Positions 1 through 11,450 of a stretch of DNA of 64,000 nucleotides are shown here, in pieces. The DNA lies in the NCBI RefSeq assembly GCF_018101125.2, contig NZ_JAELVF020000001.1, positions 3,712,720 through 3,776,719 on the forward strand, given 5' to 3'. The position numbers and the translations under genes are program-made. The notes below the pieces were generated by a model. It did no database searches. It was not told the origin of the DNA and worked only from the letters and a program-made list of their open reading frames with translations. This DNA is from Streptomyces tardus. GTDB lineage: Bacteria > Actinomycetota > Actinomycetes > Streptomycetales > Streptomycetaceae. Numbering within the stretch: position 1 is the stretch's first letter; every line of letters begins with the position of its first letter.

Positions 1-107
1 ACATGTACCGCACTCCCGGGGCCGGATCCCGTCGGTGCCTACGCGGTCCGCAGGCGCGCGGGTGCCAGGACCTGTCCGGGGCACCGAGTCGCCCACCCGC
101 CCGCATC

Positions 108-187
108 GATCACCGACCGACCGACCGATCACCGACCGAGCGACCGAGCGATCGCCGACCGACCGATCACCGACCGACCACCGACCC
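108..187. repeat. Imperfect CCGA tetranucleotide repeat
   Basis: About 80 bases are built from CCGA units interrupted by GATCA and GAGCGA variants. No coding role is visible. It is a simple-sequence tract that could vary in length by slippage. Confidence 0.7.
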
Positions 188-370
188 GTGAGGCCCGGAC
201 ATCCGACGCATCGCCGGTACGGCGGCCCCGAGGCCTCTGCCCGAGACCGATCCTCCCTGGGCCGGCTGACCCGCGGCCTCGACCCTGCCGCCAAGCCCCG
301 TCCCGCCCGCGGCGGACCGCATGCCCCCGCCGGTGCGCCATGTCCGCGGGCCCTGGAGGGCGAACAGCGA

Positions 371-405
371 AACGCCCCCGCGAGCGCGCGGCTCCCGGGG
401 GCGTT
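371..405 (-). terminator. Hairpin terminator candidate
   Basis: The stem is 10 perfect base pairs (371-380 with 396-405), continued by five more pairs with one mismatch around a 5-base loop. Read on the minus strand the stem is followed by a T-richer stretch, so it probably stops leftward transcription. It lies about 300 bases past rpsT, so it may be a second terminator or serve an unrecognised transcript. Confidence 0.45.
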
Positions 406-680
406 CCAAGCAGTGCTGTGGCGAACAACACGATCTTCTGCGGCGTTCCTTGGGCTCCGGTGTCACTGGAGGCCGGTCGGGCGCCGACGTTGTGTGCCAC
501 CGTGCGCGGTCGAGGTAGAGGGCTCGACGCGGTGCGTACGGCGGTGGTTGGTGCGTGCTCCTCGGGTGTACGGCAGTAGAGGGTGCCGTCACGCCGATCG
601 GAACGGGTCCGTCACACATCTCCGCCCTCGGGTGCCGCGCGCCGTAGTTGGAACGCGGAGTGAGAGGGAGCAGCCGGACA

Positions 681-695
681 GGGCCGCACCGGCCC
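681..695 (-). terminator. Short hairpin just after rpsT
   Basis: Six G/C pairs (681-686 with 690-695) enclose a 3-base loop a few bases beyond the rpsT stop codon. This is the simplest candidate for the rpsT terminator, though the stem is short. Confidence 0.4.
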
Positions 696-698
696 GGG

Positions 699-965
699 TC
701 ACTTCTGGAGGGAAGCGACCTTCTGCGCGATGGCCGACTTCTTGTTGGCCGCGTTGTTCTTGTGCAGAACACCCTTGCTGGCGGCCTTGTCGAGCTTGCG
801 GCCGGCGGTACGGGCCGCCTCGGTCGCCTTCTCGTTGTCGCCGGCGGCGACGGCCTCGCGCACGCGACGGATGGCCGTCTTGAGCTCGGACTTGACCGCC
901 TTGTTGCGCTGGCGCGCCTTCTCGTTGGTCTTGATGCGCTTGAGCTGGGACTTGATGTTCGCCAC
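699..965 (-). CDS. rpsT: 30S ribosomal protein S20
   Basis: This encodes ribosomal protein S20 (88 aa), which binds 16S rRNA early in assembly of the small subunit. The sequence opens [20 protein letters not shown] and is rich in Lys, Arg and Ala throughout, with the Lys-rich helix near the C-terminus ([19 protein letters not shown]), all typical of S20 at normal length. The start is GTG at 965, preceded by an AGAAGG ribosome site about 8 bases upstream. The gene diverges from lepA across a 320-base gap, the usual arrangement in streptomycetes. Identification is secure. Confidence 0.97.
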   Translation of the reverse strand: MANIKSQLKRIKTNEKARQRNKAVKSELKTAIRRVREAVAAGDNEKATEAARTAGRKLDKAASKGVLHKNNAANKKSAIAQKVASLQK

Positions 966-1285
966 GAAAGAGCCTTCTCAGGTTCGACAGATGCTTGATT
1001 CCGTGCCCGGTGGATCACTGCCACAACAGAGAAGAAGTGGATGATCGCCACAACGCGACCGCAACTGACGGAAAACAGGCCCCAAAAGGCCGCCGAAGGC
1101 GATCGGTGAGTGTCCACCCAAGCCGTCCCGCCGTGGAGAAAAGCGGGTGCCGTCAGTGTCCACAAGGCACAGTCGCCCAGCGTAGCAGCAGCGTCCCCGG
1201 CCCTCCCAATCAGTGCCGGGGCCCGCTCTCGTGGGAGCATGGGGGGGACGTAGCGATCCGAAGCCATACCCCGACAGGACCACGC
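966..1285. promoter_or_regulatory. Divergent promoter region rpsT / lepA
   Basis: This 320-base non-coding gap must hold the promoters of both divergent genes. It is locally AT-richer around 1000-1150. I do not see a clear pair of -35/-10 boxes, so no exact site is claimed. Confidence 0.4.
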
Positions 1286-3157
1286 GTGCCCGCGACCCCA
1301 TCGAACGTGCCCGAGCCGAGCCGTACGGACCCGGCACTGATCCGCAACTTCTGCATCATCGCGCACATCGACCACGGCAAGTCGACGCTCGCCGACCGGA
1401 TGCTCCAGCTGACCGGAGTCGTCGAGCAGCGCCAGATGCGTGCCCAGTACCTCGACCGGATGGACATCGAGCGCGAGCGCGGTATCACCATCAAGTCCCA
1501 GGCGGTGCGCATGCCGTGGGCGCCCACCGAGGGCGGGGACTCGGGCACCGCCCACATCCTCAACATGATCGACACCCCCGGCCACGTCGACTTCACCTAC
1601 GAGGTCTCCCGCTCGCTCGCGGCCTGTGAGGGCTGCGTTCTGCTGGTGGACGCGGCCCAGGGCATCGAGGCCCAGACTCTCGCCAACCTGTACCTGGCGA
1701 TGGAGAACGAGCTCACGATCATCCCGGTCCTCAACAAGATCGACCTGCCGGCGGCGCAGCCGGAGAAGTTCGCCGCCGAGCTGGCGCATCTGATCGGTTG
1801 CGACGTCGAGGACGTGCTGAAGGTCTCGGCGAAGACCGGCGAGGGTGTGGACCGACTGCTCGACGAGGTGGTCAAGCTCGTCCCGCCGCCGGTCGGCGTC
1901 AAGGAAGCGCCCGCCCGCGCGATGATCTTCGACTCGGTCTACGACGCCTACCGGGGCGTGGTGACGTACGTCAAGGTCGTCGACGGCAAGCTCAACAAGC
2001 GCGAGCGCATCAAGATGCTCTCCACCGGCGCCACCCACGAGCTGCTGGAGATCGGCGCCAGCTCCCCGGAGATGACGCCCTCCGACGGTCTTGCGGTCGG
2101 CGAGGTCGGCTACCTGATCACCGGCGTCAAGGACGTGCGGCAGTCCAAGGTCGGTGACACGATCACCCTCCTGCACAAGGGGGCGACCGAGGCGCTGCCC
2201 GGGTACAGCGACCCCAAGCCGATGGTCTTCTCGGGCCTCTACCCGCTGGACGGTTCGGACTACCCGGAGCTGCGGGACGCCCTGGACAAGCTCCAGCTCA
2301 ACGATGCGGCCCTGGTGTACGAGCCGGAGACCTCCGCCGCGCTGGGCTTCGGTTTCCGCGTGGGCTTCCTCGGTCTGCTGCACCTGGAGGTCATCCGGGA
2401 GCGGCTGGAGCGGGAGTTCGGCCTGGCGCTGATCGCCACCGCACCGAACGTGGTCTACCGCGTGGTGATGGAGGACGGCGAGGAGCCGATCGTCACCAAC
2501 CCCAGCGAGTTCCCCACCGGCAAGATCGCCGAGGTGTACGAGCCGGTGGTGCGGGCGACGCTGCTGGCGCCGAGTGAATTCATCGGCGCAATCATGGAGT
2601 TGTGCCAGACGCGACGCGGCTCGCTGCTCGGGATGGACTATCTCTCCGAGGACCGGGTCGAGCTGCGCTACACCCTGCCGCTGGCCGAGATCGTCTTCGA
2701 CTTCTTCGACGCCCTGAAGTCCAAGACCCGCGGTTACGCCTCGCTGGACTACGAGCCGACGAGCGAGCAGTCGGCCGCGCTGGTCAAGGTCGACATCCTG
2801 CTGCACGGCGACAAGGTCGACGCCTTCTCGGCGATCGTGCACAAGGACAAGGCGTACGCGTACGGGGTGCGGATGGCCTCCAAGCTGCGGGAGTTGATCC
2901 CCCGGCAGCAGTTCGAGGTGCCGATTCAGGCGGCGATCGGTTCTCGCGTCATCGCCCGCGAGACGGTGCGGGCGATCCGCAAGGACGTGCTCGCCAAGTG
3001 TTACGGCGGTGACATCTCCCGTAAGCGGAAGCTGCTGGAGAAGCAGAAGGAGGGCAAGAAGCGGATGAAGGTCGTGGGCCGGGTGGAGGTCCCGCAGGAG
3101 GCGTTCATCGCCGCCCTGTCCAGCGACGACTCCGGGGAGAGCAAGCCCAAGAAGTAG
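1286..3157 (+). CDS. lepA: Elongation factor 4 (LepA), ribosome-associated GTPase
   Basis: LepA/EF4 is a translational GTPase related to EF-G that acts on the ribosome during initiation and elongation under stress. The product is 623 aa. G-domain motifs are clear: AHIDHGKST (P-loop), DTPGHVDF and NKIDLP. The EF-G-like domains follow, and the LepA-specific C-terminal domain is lysine-rich ([17 protein letters not shown]). The open frame runs upstream to 995, but GTG at 1286 is preferred: an AGGA site lies 7 bases before it and the conserved family sequence begins soon after ([20 protein letters not shown]). The gene diverges from rpsT. Confidence 0.97.
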   Translation: MPATPSNVPEPSRTDPALIRNFCIIAHIDHGKSTLADRMLQLTGVVEQRQMRAQYLDRMDIERERGITIKSQAVRMPWAPTEGGDSGTAHILNMIDTPGHVDFTYEVSRSLAACEGCVLLVDAAQGIEAQTLANLYLAMENELTIIPVLNKIDLPAAQPEKFAAELAHLIGCDVEDVLKVSAKTGEGVDRLLDEVVKLVPPPVGVKEAPARAMIFDSVYDAYRGVVTYVKVVDGKLNKRERIKMLSTGATHELLEIGASSPEMTPSDGLAVGEVGYLITGVKDVRQSKVGDTITLLHKGATEALPGYSDPKPMVFSGLYPLDGSDYPELRDALDKLQLNDAALVYEPETSAALGFGFRVGFLGLLHLEVIRERLEREFGLALIATAPNVVYRVVMEDGEEPIVTNPSEFPTGKIAEVYEPVVRATLLAPSEFIGAIMELCQTRRGSLLGMDYLSEDRVELRYTLPLAEIVFDFFDALKSKTRGYASLDYEPTSEQSAALVKVDILLHGDKVDAFSAIVHKDKAYAYGVRMASKLRELIPRQQFEVPIQAAIGSRVIARETVRAIRKDVLAKCYGGDISRKRKLLEKQKEGKKRMKVVGRVEVPQEAFIAALSSDDSGESKPKK

Positions 3158-3601
3158 CCGGGCAGTTGGTGGGCCGGGCGGGTCCGACCCGCCTCGCGGG
3201 TACCCGCTCGCGCCGACCGTGCAGGCCGGCGCATCGAGCGCACGGCTCAGGCTCGCGAATCGAGCGCACGGATCAGGCCGGCGAATCTGACGCACAGCTC
3301 AGGCGCGCGCTCCCATCGGTCCGCTCGTGCTCACGCGTTCCGCCGCCGGGCCGGTTCGCCGGCCGCCGGTCTGTGTGCCGTGCTGTCCGACGCGCACGCG
3401 CCGACGTGTCACCCACCGGGTTGCGATCGCAATCCCCCTGTGCGCACTGCGTAGTTGACTCACTACTCTACGAATTCCAAAGAGTTCGGAAAATGGCTCT
3501 GCCGCAGCCCCTTACAAGTCGAGGCTGCGGCGCTTACTCTGATCCCCGCCGAGTTACTCGTGAGTCACCCCCCAGCAACGCAGCGGGCCCCGGAGGATGT
3601 C
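3158..3601 (+). promoter_or_regulatory. Leader/promoter region of the acyl-CoA ligase gene
   Basis: This is a 444-base non-coding gap. Its first part carries three imperfect copies of a roughly 25-base unit built on GCGCACGGATCAGGC (about 3228-3305). The second part contains a possible -35 box, TTGACT at 3455-3460, without a convincing -10, and the operator-like palindrome listed separately. A ribosome site, GGAGG at 3592-3596, precedes the GTG start. Confidence 0.45.
3553..3568. promoter_or_regulatory. Operator-like inverted repeat upstream of acyl-CoA ligase
   Basis: Two 7-base arms, GTTACTC (3553-3559) and GAGTCAC (3562-3568), are inverted copies with one mismatch and a 2-base centre. The site lies 34 bases before the start codon. 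Size and shape fit a TetR-family operator; fatty-acid degradation genes in actinobacteria are often controlled by TetR repressors. Related ACTC strings occur at 3457-3468. The regulator is not in this window. Confidence 0.5.
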
Positions 3602-5488
<1,887 letters not shown>

Positions 5489-5846
5489 CCCGGCTCGGTC
5501 CGGCTCCCGACCCGACCCGGCTCGGTCCGGCGCCCGACCCGACCCGGCGCCCGACCCGGCTCGGTCCGGTCCGGCTCTGTCCGGTTCGGGCCTGGCCGTA
5601 CGCGGTAGAGGGCGGTCGTGCGTGCCCCGAGTGTCTCCGGAGGTCCTCCGGGAGCGCACGGGCACGCACGACCGCCCTCCGCGTGCACGGCGCGCCCCGG
5701 CCCCGCCGCAGCGGCCCCGGCATCAGCCCACGACAAGTGGCGACCCTCGACTCCGGAACGCCGGCGCTGCACCCGCGATCCGGTGCACCGCACGCTGCGG
5801 GGGTGGGCCGGCGGCTGTCCGGCCCGCGGCCCCGGCCGGTCGGCGA
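5489..5846. other. Intergenic stretch between convergent genes
   Basis: The gap separates the acyl-CoA ligase gene and hemW. Positions 5489-5590 are a simple repeat of CCCGACCCG and GGCTCGGTCCGG units. A long hairpin (5608-5679) follows. Beyond it I see no gene. Confidence 0.6.
5608..5679. terminator. Bidirectional terminator hairpin
   Basis: A perfect 20-base-pair stem (5608-5627 with 5660-5679) encloses a 32-base interior that itself contains CTCCGGAGG/CCTCCGGGAG complementarity. It sits between the 3' ends of two convergent genes and should stop transcription from both sides. Confidence 0.8.
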
Positions 5847-7088
5847 TCAGTCGACCAGGTCCCGTACGACGGCGTCGGCCAACAGCCGCCCGCGCAGGGT
5901 GAGCGCGGCGTACCCCGCCTCGTACTCCGGAGCCCGGAGCAGGCCGCTCGCGACCGCCTCGCGGGCGGCGCGTGCGCCCGCGGGGGCGAGTAGCTCCAGC
6001 GGGCAGCCGGCCACGAGCCGCAGCTCCAGGAGGATCCGCTCGACCCGCCGGTCCTCCGCGCTCAGGAGCTCGCGTCCCGCGCCGGGGGAGTGGCCGCGTG
6101 CCAGGGCGGCGGCGTAGGCGCCCGGGTGCTTGACGTTCCACCAGCGCACTCCGCCGACGTGGCTGTGTGCGCCGGGTCCGGCGCCCCACCAGTCCGCGCC
6201 GGTCCAGTACAGCTCGTTGTGCCGGCAGCGACCGCGCTCGGTGGTGGCCCAGTTGGAGACCTCGTACCAGTGGTACCCGGCTGCGGAGAGCGCCTGCTCG
6301 GCGATCAGATAGCGGTCGGCGTGCACGTCGTCGTCGGTCATCGGCACCTCGCCGCGCCGGATGCGCCGCGCGAGGCCGGTGCCCTCCTCGACGATGAGGG
6401 CGTACGCCGAGATGTGGTCGGGTCCCGCGCCGAGGGCGGCGTCCAGGCTGGCCCGCCAGTCGTCGTCGCTCTCTCCCGGGGTGCCGTAGATCAGATCCAG
6501 GTTGACGTGCTCGAAGCCCGCGGCGCGCGCCTCGGCCACGCACGCCTCGGGCCGCCCGGGAGTGTGGCCGCGGTCCAGCACCCGCAGGACGTGCTCACGC
6601 GCGCTCTGCATGCCGAAGGAGATCCGGTTGAATCCGGCCTCTCGCAACTCGGCCAGATAGCGCGGGTCCACCGACTCCGGGTTCGCCTCGGTGGTGATCT
6701 CCGCGTCCCGGCTCAACCCGAACTCCTCGCGGACCGCGGCCAGCATCCGCCCCAGGTCCGCCGCGGGCAGCAGCGTGGGGGTGCCGCCGCCGACGAAGAC
6801 GCTCTCCACCTGCCGCGCGTCGCCGCCCAGCACCGTACGGGCCAGCCGCACCTCCTCCACGAGGGTCCCGGCGTAGTTGTCCCGGGAGGCCAGCACTCCG
6901 CCGCTGCCCCGCAGCTCGGTGGCCGTGTAGGTGTTGAAGTCGCAGTAGCCGCAGCGCGAGGCGCAGTAGGGCACATGGAGATAGAAGCCGAGGGGGCGGT
7001 CGGACGCGCCGTGCAGGGCGGAGGCCGGCAGCGAACCGTCTTCGGGCACGGCTTCGCCGTCGGGCAGTGCGGAGGGCATGGGTGTCAT
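5847..7088 (-). CDS. hemW: Radical SAM heme chaperone HemW
   Basis: HemW (413 aa) is a radical SAM protein related to oxygen-independent coproporphyrinogen oxidase; the family is now regarded as a heme chaperone. The iron-sulfur motif is CASRCGYCDF near residue 50. The residue after the third Cys pair is Phe rather than the fourth Cys of true HemN, which places it in the HemW group. GGGTPTLL and the EANPES motif follow as in the family. Two in-frame ATGs lie at 7088 and 7079; the upstream one is preferred because a weak GGCGGA site precedes it. The neighbours on the same strand are separately spaced. Confidence 0.92.
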   Translation of the reverse strand: MTPMPSALPDGEAVPEDGSLPASALHGASDRPLGFYLHVPYCASRCGYCDFNTYTATELRGSGGVLASRDNYAGTLVEEVRLARTVLGGDARQVESVFVGGGTPTLLPAADLGRMLAAVREEFGLSRDAEITTEANPESVDPRYLAELREAGFNRISFGMQSAREHVLRVLDRGHTPGRPEACVAEARAAGFEHVNLDLIYGTPGESDDDWRASLDAALGAGPDHISAYALIVEEGTGLARRIRRGEVPMTDDDVHADRYLIAEQALSAAGYHWYEVSNWATTERGRCRHNELYWTGADWWGAGPGAHSHVGGVRWWNVKHPGAYAAALARGHSPGAGRELLSAEDRRVERILLELRLVAGCPLELLAPAGARAAREAVASGLLRAPEYEAGYAALTLRGRLLADAVVRDLVD

Positions 7089-7135
7089 TGTCCGCCATCG
7101 AGCGGGCGGTCGCGTACGGCCCCCGCGGCGGCGCC

Positions 7136-7975
7136 TCAGCGGCTGTCGGCGCCCTCGACGGTGACGTGGTCGATCAGGTGCTCCACCGCGCCGAGCAGCT
7201 CCGGCCGCAGATCCCGGTAGCTGCGCACGGAGCCGAGGATGCGCTGCCAGGCGGCGCCGGTGTTCTCGGGCCACTCCAGGGCGCGACACACTCCCGTCTT
7301 CCAGTCCTGGCCGCGCGGCACGACCGGCCACGCCCGGATTCCGACGGACTCCGGTTTCACCGCCTCCCACACGTCCACGAACGGATGGCCGACGATCAGC
7401 ACGTTCTCGTCGGTGACCTCCGCGGCGATCCGCGACTCCTTGGAGCCCGGCACCAGATGGTCGACCAGGACACCCAGCCTCGCCTCCGGCGTCGGCCCGA
7501 ACTCCCCGACGATCGCCGGGAGATCGTCGACCCCCTCCAGGTACTCCACGACCACGCCCTCGATGCGCAGATCGTCGCCCCAGACGCGTTCGACCAGCTC
7601 CGCGTCGTGCCGGCCCTCCACGTAGATCCGGCCCGCCCGCGCCACCCGCGCCTTCGCGTCCGGTACGGCGATCGAGCCGGAGGCGGTCAGCCGGGGCCCG
7701 CGAGGTGCGGCCGTACGGGCCCGCACGAGCGTGACCGGCTCGCCCTCCAGCAGGAACGCGGCCGGGTCCATCGGGAAGACCCGGTGCTTGCCGAACCGGT
7801 CCTCCAGGGTGACGGTCGGCCCACCCGCGGTCTTCTCGCAGCGCACCACCGCCCCGCAGAATCCGGTCCCTGCGTCCTCGACCACGAGGCCGACGTCCGC
7901 CGGCACCTCGGGAACGGGCTTCTTCCGCTTCCACGGTGGAGTGAGGTCGGGGCTGTAGCTGCGCATGGCGCTCAT
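7136..7975 (-). CDS. DUF3097 family protein
   Basis: A conserved actinobacterial protein (279 aa) of the DUF3097 type; its biochemical role is not established. It opens RSYSPDLTPPWKRKKPVPEV and has the family pattern of an N-terminal beta-rich part, followed by a region resembling a nucleic-acid or toprim-like fold (IYVEGRHDAELVERVWGDDL). The C-terminal part contains GHPFVDVWEAV. ATG codons at 7975 and 7966 are both in frame; 7975 is used because a GGGGCGG stretch precedes it. There are no membrane segments or signal peptide. It lies 47 bases upstream of hemW on the same strand, so co-transcription is possible. Confidence 0.85.
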   Translation of the reverse strand: MSAMRSYSPDLTPPWKRKKPVPEVPADVGLVVEDAGTGFCGAVVRCEKTAGGPTVTLEDRFGKHRVFPMDPAAFLLEGEPVTLVRARTAAPRGPRLTASGSIAVPDAKARVARAGRIYVEGRHDAELVERVWGDDLRIEGVVVEYLEGVDDLPAIVGEFGPTPEARLGVLVDHLVPGSKESRIAAEVTDENVLIVGHPFVDVWEAVKPESVGIRAWPVVPRGQDWKTGVCRALEWPENTGAAWQRILGSVRSYRDLRPELLGAVEHLIDHVTVEGADSR

Positions 7976-8200
7976 TGTGCCGCCCCGGCGCCCGCAGCCG
8001 ACGACCAACCCCGGCCGCCGCCCGGCCGCTCCCGCCGCCGACCCGCCCGCCGTCCGTGCGCCGTCGGCGGGCCCGCCCGGGCGCGCCCCGTTCGCCGCCG
8101 ATCTTCCGGGCCAGTCCGCCGCCCGACGGGTTCTGCGCCGCGCCCGTGCGCCGCCGTGCGTACGCCGCGCGGGGCGTCGCTCCGGCGGCAGGGCGGGGGC

Positions 8201-8902
8201 TCAGGCCCCGAACCGCCGTGCCAGCTCGTCCCGTTGGGTGCGTACGTACGCGGCGTCCACCACGGCTCCGTGCCCGGGTACGTACCGTGCTCCCTCGCCG
8301 CCGAGGTCGAGCAGCCGGTCGAGGGCGGCGGGCCAGCGGAGGGGGTGGGCGTCGGGGCCCGCCTGCGGCTGCCCGGACTCCTCGACCAGATCGCCGCAGA
8401 ACACCACGTCGGGTGAGCCGGGGACCAGTACCACCAGGTCGTGTGCGGTGTGCCCGGGGCCGACGTTGACCAGCACCGCCTCCCGTCCGCCGAGCCGCAG
8501 CACCTGTTCGCCGCTCACCTCGTGCTGAGGCGCCACCAGGACGTCCGCGGCCTCCGCTGCTTCGCGGGGGTCGGCTCCGTGCCGGACCGCGTCGGCCCGG
8601 AGCCCGTCCGCCCCGTGCCGCAGCAGCGCGCCGGTACCGACCGCGGCGTACACCCGTACTCCGGAGAACGCGGCGGTGCCGAGCACGTGGTCGAAGTGCG
8701 GATGGGTCAGGGCGACGAGGCCGACCGGGCTCGTCGAGCGTGCCTCCAGGCCGCGGCGGATCTCGGCGCCCGCCCGAAGGCTCGCTCCGGTGTCCACGAC
8801 GAGGGTCGCCTCGCTGCCGACGACCGCGCCGACGGTCTCGTCCCATCCCGGCATGCGCCGACGCAGTACGCCGGGGGCCAACTCTTCCCACTCCTCGCTC
8901 AT
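8201..8902 (-). CDS. Metallo-beta-lactamase-fold hydrolase
   Basis: A 233-aa protein of the metallo-beta-lactamase superfamily. The zinc motif is [10 protein letters not shown] near residue 66. Further likely ligands are the His in PGHTAHDLV, the Asp in FCGDLVEE and the His in YVPGHGAVV. The spacing fits a small hydrolase with a binuclear metal site, but the substrate cannot be told from sequence. It is cytosolic, with no signal peptide. The start ATG at 8902 is immediately preceded by a very strong 18-base-pair hairpin, which is odd for a 5' leader and may control translation or transcription. It diverges from hrcA. Confidence 0.85.
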   Translation of the reverse strand: MSEEWEELAPGVLRRRMPGWDETVGAVVGSEATLVVDTGASLRAGAEIRRGLEARSTSPVGLVALTHPHFDHVLGTAAFSGVRVYAAVGTGALLRHGADGLRADAVRHGADPREAAEAADVLVAPQHEVSGEQVLRLGGREAVLVNVGPGHTAHDLVVLVPGSPDVVFCGDLVEESGQPQAGPDAHPLRWPAALDRLLDLGGEGARYVPGHGAVVDAAYVRTQRDELARRFGA

Positions 8903-8909
8903 GCCCCGA

Positions 8910-8953
8910 CGGTAGAGCCTCCGGCGGGGATGCCGCCGCCGGAGGCTCTACCG
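8910..8953. promoter_or_regulatory. Perfect 18-bp hairpin abutting the MBL-fold gene start
   Basis: CGGTAGAGCCTCCGGCGG (8910-8927) is the exact complement of 8936-8953, leaving an 8-base loop. It ends 7 bases before the ATG of the leftward gene. Part of the loop and right arm (about 8926-8942) can alternatively pair with a CGGCGGCGGCATCCC string at about 8965-8979. The flanking genes diverge, so an ordinary terminator is unexpected. A GGAGG sequence is buried in the stem. Confidence 0.65.
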
Positions 8954-9067
8954 CCGGGCCACCCCGGCGGCGGCATCCCGGCAGGGACCACGCGTGGGCG
9001 CAGCGTGCCGGGGTGTCGTCGCAGCGTGTGTGAGGGATGCTCCCGCGATACCTTCTTGCGTCCGCCC

Positions 9068-9098
9068 TTGCCCTGGCTGTGGTACCCGGCCGTACACT
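9068..9098 (+). promoter_or_regulatory. hrcA: Candidate hrcA promoter
   Basis: TTGCCC (9068-9073) and TACACT (9093-9098) lie 19 bases apart, just upstream of the CIRCE operator, as expected for a housekeeping-sigma promoter controlled by HrcA. Confidence 0.45.
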
Positions 9099-9108
9099 TG
9101 CCAGGGAC

Positions 9109-9135
9109 TTGGCACTCAGCCGGACAGAGTGCCAG
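9109..9135 (+). promoter_or_regulatory. CIRCE operator (HrcA binding site)
   Basis: TTGGCACTC, nine bases, then GAGTGCCAG. This matches the CIRCE element (consensus TTAGCACTC-N9-GAGTGCTAA) in spacing and nearly all arm bases. It lies 43 bases before hrcA, indicating autoregulation of hrcA-dnaJ2 by heat. Confidence 0.93.
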
Positions 9136-9178
9136 AAATGTGACGTTCGATCGCGGCCGGGACGGGAGGTGCGCCGAA

Positions 9179-10195
9179 GTGCTCAGCGAACGCAGGCTGG
9201 AGGTCCTCCGGGCCATCGTCCAGGACTACGTCGGTACGGAGGAGCCCGTCGGCTCGAAGGCGTTGACCGAGCGGCACAATCTCAATGTCTCCCCGGCGAC
9301 GGTCCGCAACGACATGGCCGTGCTGGAGGACGACGGGTTCATCGCCCAGCCCCACACCAGCGCGGGCCGGGTGCCGACGGACAAGGGCTACCGGCTGTTC
9401 GTCGACAAGCTGGCCGGGGTCAAGCCGCTCAGCTCCGCCGAGCGCCGCGCCATCCAGAACTTCCTGGACGGCGCGGTCGATCTCGACGACGTCGTCGGCC
9501 GTACGGTGCGGCTGCTGGCGCAGCTGACCAGGCAGGTCGCCGTCGTGCAGTACCCCTCGCTGACGCGCTCCACGGTGCGGCACGTGGAGCTGCTCGCCAT
9601 GGCGCCCGCCCGGCTGATGCTGGTGCTGATCACCGACACCGGCAGGGTCGAGCAGCGCCTGGTCGACTGTCCGAGCCCGATCGGCGAGGAATCCGTCGCC
9701 GATCTGCGCGCGCGGCTGAACAGCAGGGTGGTCACCCAGTGGTTCGCGGACGTGCCGCGGTTGGTGCAGGACCTGCCCGAATCCTTCGAGGTCGAGGATC
9801 GCGGAGCGGTCTCGGCGGTGCTTTCGGCGCTGCTGGAGACACTGGTCGAGGAGACCGAGGAGCGGCTGATGATCGGCGGCACCTCCAACCTCACCCGCTT
9901 CGGGCACGATTTTCCGCTGACGATCGGGCCGGTGCTGGAAGCGCTGGAGGAGCAGGTCGTTCTGCTCAAGTTGTTGGGTGAATCGCACGATTCGGGCATG
10001 ACGGTGCGCATCGGTCATGAGAATGCTCACGAAGGCCTCAGTTCCACCTCTGTCGTCTCCGTCGGTTACGGTTCCGGCGGTGAGGCAGTAGCCAAGCTCG
10101 GCGTGGTCGGACCGACCCGCATGGACTATCCGGGAACGATGGGAGCGGTACGCGCAGTGGCACGTTACGTCGGACAGATTCTCGCGGAGTCATAA
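9179..10195 (+). CDS. hrcA: Heat-inducible transcriptional repressor HrcA
   Basis: HrcA (338 aa) represses heat-shock genes by binding CIRCE operators and needs GroE for its activity. The N-terminal winged helix is clear ([20 protein letters not shown], then [14 protein letters not shown]). The GAF-like dimerisation part follows, and the family motif [10 protein letters not shown] lies near residue 63. GTG at 9179 is chosen because GGGAGG lies nine bases upstream; the frame is open further upstream but that part covers the operator. Its stop codon directly abuts the start of dnaJ2, so the two are one operon. A CIRCE element lies just before it. Confidence 0.96.
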   Translation: MLSERRLEVLRAIVQDYVGTEEPVGSKALTERHNLNVSPATVRNDMAVLEDDGFIAQPHTSAGRVPTDKGYRLFVDKLAGVKPLSSAERRAIQNFLDGAVDLDDVVGRTVRLLAQLTRQVAVVQYPSLTRSTVRHVELLAMAPARLMLVLITDTGRVEQRLVDCPSPIGEESVADLRARLNSRVVTQWFADVPRLVQDLPESFEVEDRGAVSAVLSALLETLVEETEERLMIGGTSNLTRFGHDFPLTIGPVLEALEEQVVLLKLLGESHDSGMTVRIGHENAHEGLSSTSVVSVGYGSGGEAVAKLGVVGPTRMDYPGTMGAVRAVARYVGQILAES

Positions 10196-11320
10196 GTGGC
10201 GACGGACTACTACGCGGTCCTCGGTGTTCAGCGCGACGCCTCGGCGGAGGAGATCAAGAAGGCCTTCCGCCGCCTCGCGCGCGAGCTGCACCCCGACGTG
10301 AACCCGGACCCGAAGACGCAGGAGCGGTTCAAGGAGATCAACACCGCGTACGAGGTGTTGTCCGATCCGCAGAAGAAGCAGGTCTACGACCTCGGCGGCG
10401 ACCCCAACGGCGGCGGTGCCGCGGGATTCGGAGGGGGCGGCTTCGGCAACTTCTCCGACATCATGGACGCCTTCTTCGGCCAGGCCTCCCAGCGCGGGCC
10501 CCGCTCGCGCACCCGGCGCGGCCAGGACGCGATGATCCGCCTGGACATCGATCTGGAGGAGGCCGCGTTCGGCACCACCAAGGAGATCCAGGTCGACACC
10601 GCCACGGTGTGCGGCACGTGCAGCGGCGAGGGGGCAGCGCCGGGCACCTCGGCGCAGACCTGCGACATGTGCCGCGGTCGCGGTGAGGTCTCCCAGGTCA
10701 CCCGTTCCTTCCTCGGCCAGGTCATGACCTCGCGGCCGTGCCCGCAGTGCCAGGGCTTCGGCACGGTCGTGCCGACCCCCTGCCAGGAGTGCGCGGGCGA
10801 CGGCCGGATCCGTTCGCGCCGCAGCCTGACGGTGAAGATCCCCGCCGGTGTGGACAACGGCACCCGCATCGCTCTCGCGGGCGAGGGCGAGGTCGGCCCC
10901 GGCGGCGGCCCGGCGGGCGACCTGTACGTGGAGATCCACGAGAACCCGCACCAGGTCTTCCAGCGGCGGGGCGACGATCTGCACTGCACCGTGACGATCC
11001 CGATGACCGCCGCGTCGCTGGGCACCAAATGCCCGTTGGAGACGCTGGACGGCGTCGAGGACATCGATGTGCGCCCGGGCACGCAGTCCGGCCAGTCGAT
11101 TCCGCTGCACGGCAGAGGAGTCACACATCTGCGCGGCAGCGGGCGCGGCGACCTGATCGTCCACGTCGAGGTCCAGACACCCAGCAAGCTCGACGCGGAG
11201 CAGGAGGACCTGCTCCGCCGGCTCGCGGCGCTGCGCGGCGAGGAGCGGCCCATCGGGCAGTTCCAGCCCGGGCAGCAGGGCCTGTTCTCCCGGCTGAAGG
11301 ACGCCTTCAACGGGCGTTGA
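10196..11320 (+). CDS. dnaJ2: Molecular chaperone DnaJ2
   Basis: A full type I DnaJ (374 aa), co-chaperone of DnaK. The J domain carries the catalytic HPD ([11 protein letters not shown]) near residue 32. A Gly/Phe-rich linker follows. Four zinc-finger repeats of the form CxxCxGxG are present: [24 protein letters not shown] and CQECAGDG. The C-terminal substrate-binding domains complete the protein. The start is GTG, immediately after the hrcA stop with no gap, so translation is probably coupled. Actinobacteria commonly carry a second dnaJ with hrcA in addition to dnaK-grpE-dnaJ1, which is why it is named dnaJ2. Confidence 0.95.
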   Translation: MATDYYAVLGVQRDASAEEIKKAFRRLARELHPDVNPDPKTQERFKEINTAYEVLSDPQKKQVYDLGGDPNGGGAAGFGGGGFGNFSDIMDAFFGQASQRGPRSRTRRGQDAMIRLDIDLEEAAFGTTKEIQVDTATVCGTCSGEGAAPGTSAQTCDMCRGRGEVSQVTRSFLGQVMTSRPCPQCQGFGTVVPTPCQECAGDGRIRSRRSLTVKIPAGVDNGTRIALAGEGEVGPGGGPAGDLYVEIHENPHQVFQRRGDDLHCTVTIPMTAASLGTKCPLETLDGVEDIDVRPGTQSGQSIPLHGRGVTHLRGSGRGDLIVHVEVQTPSKLDAEQEDLLRRLAALRGEERPIGQFQPGQQGLFSRLKDAFNGR

Positions 11321-11450
11321 GCTCCGACCGGTTCTCCGCACGCGCCGTACGGCCGAGCGGCCCGATCAGCAGTCCGCGTGCAGTCGGCGGTGCGCACACT
11401 CCGTGCGTACCGCCGACTGCTGCGTATGCGCCGCGTGACAGGATGTGGCC

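Larger units (their letters stand above)
1..698. other. Non-coding stretch left of rpsT
   Basis: I find no convincing gene here. Reading frames are open on both strands, but they are arginine/proline-rich shadows with no family resemblance. The stretch holds a CCGA-type tetranucleotide repeat and two hairpins, listed separately. The gene left of rpsT probably lies outside the window. Confidence 0.5.

Noticed and set aside
108..187. CCGA repeat considered as a CRISPR or origin-like array
   Set aside because: Units are four bases long with no spacers; it is simple-sequence DNA.
167..3295. Very long minus-strand reading frame opposite lepA
   Set aside because: It is the antisense shadow of lepA: third-position G/C bias removes stops on the opposite strand. 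The protein has no family features.
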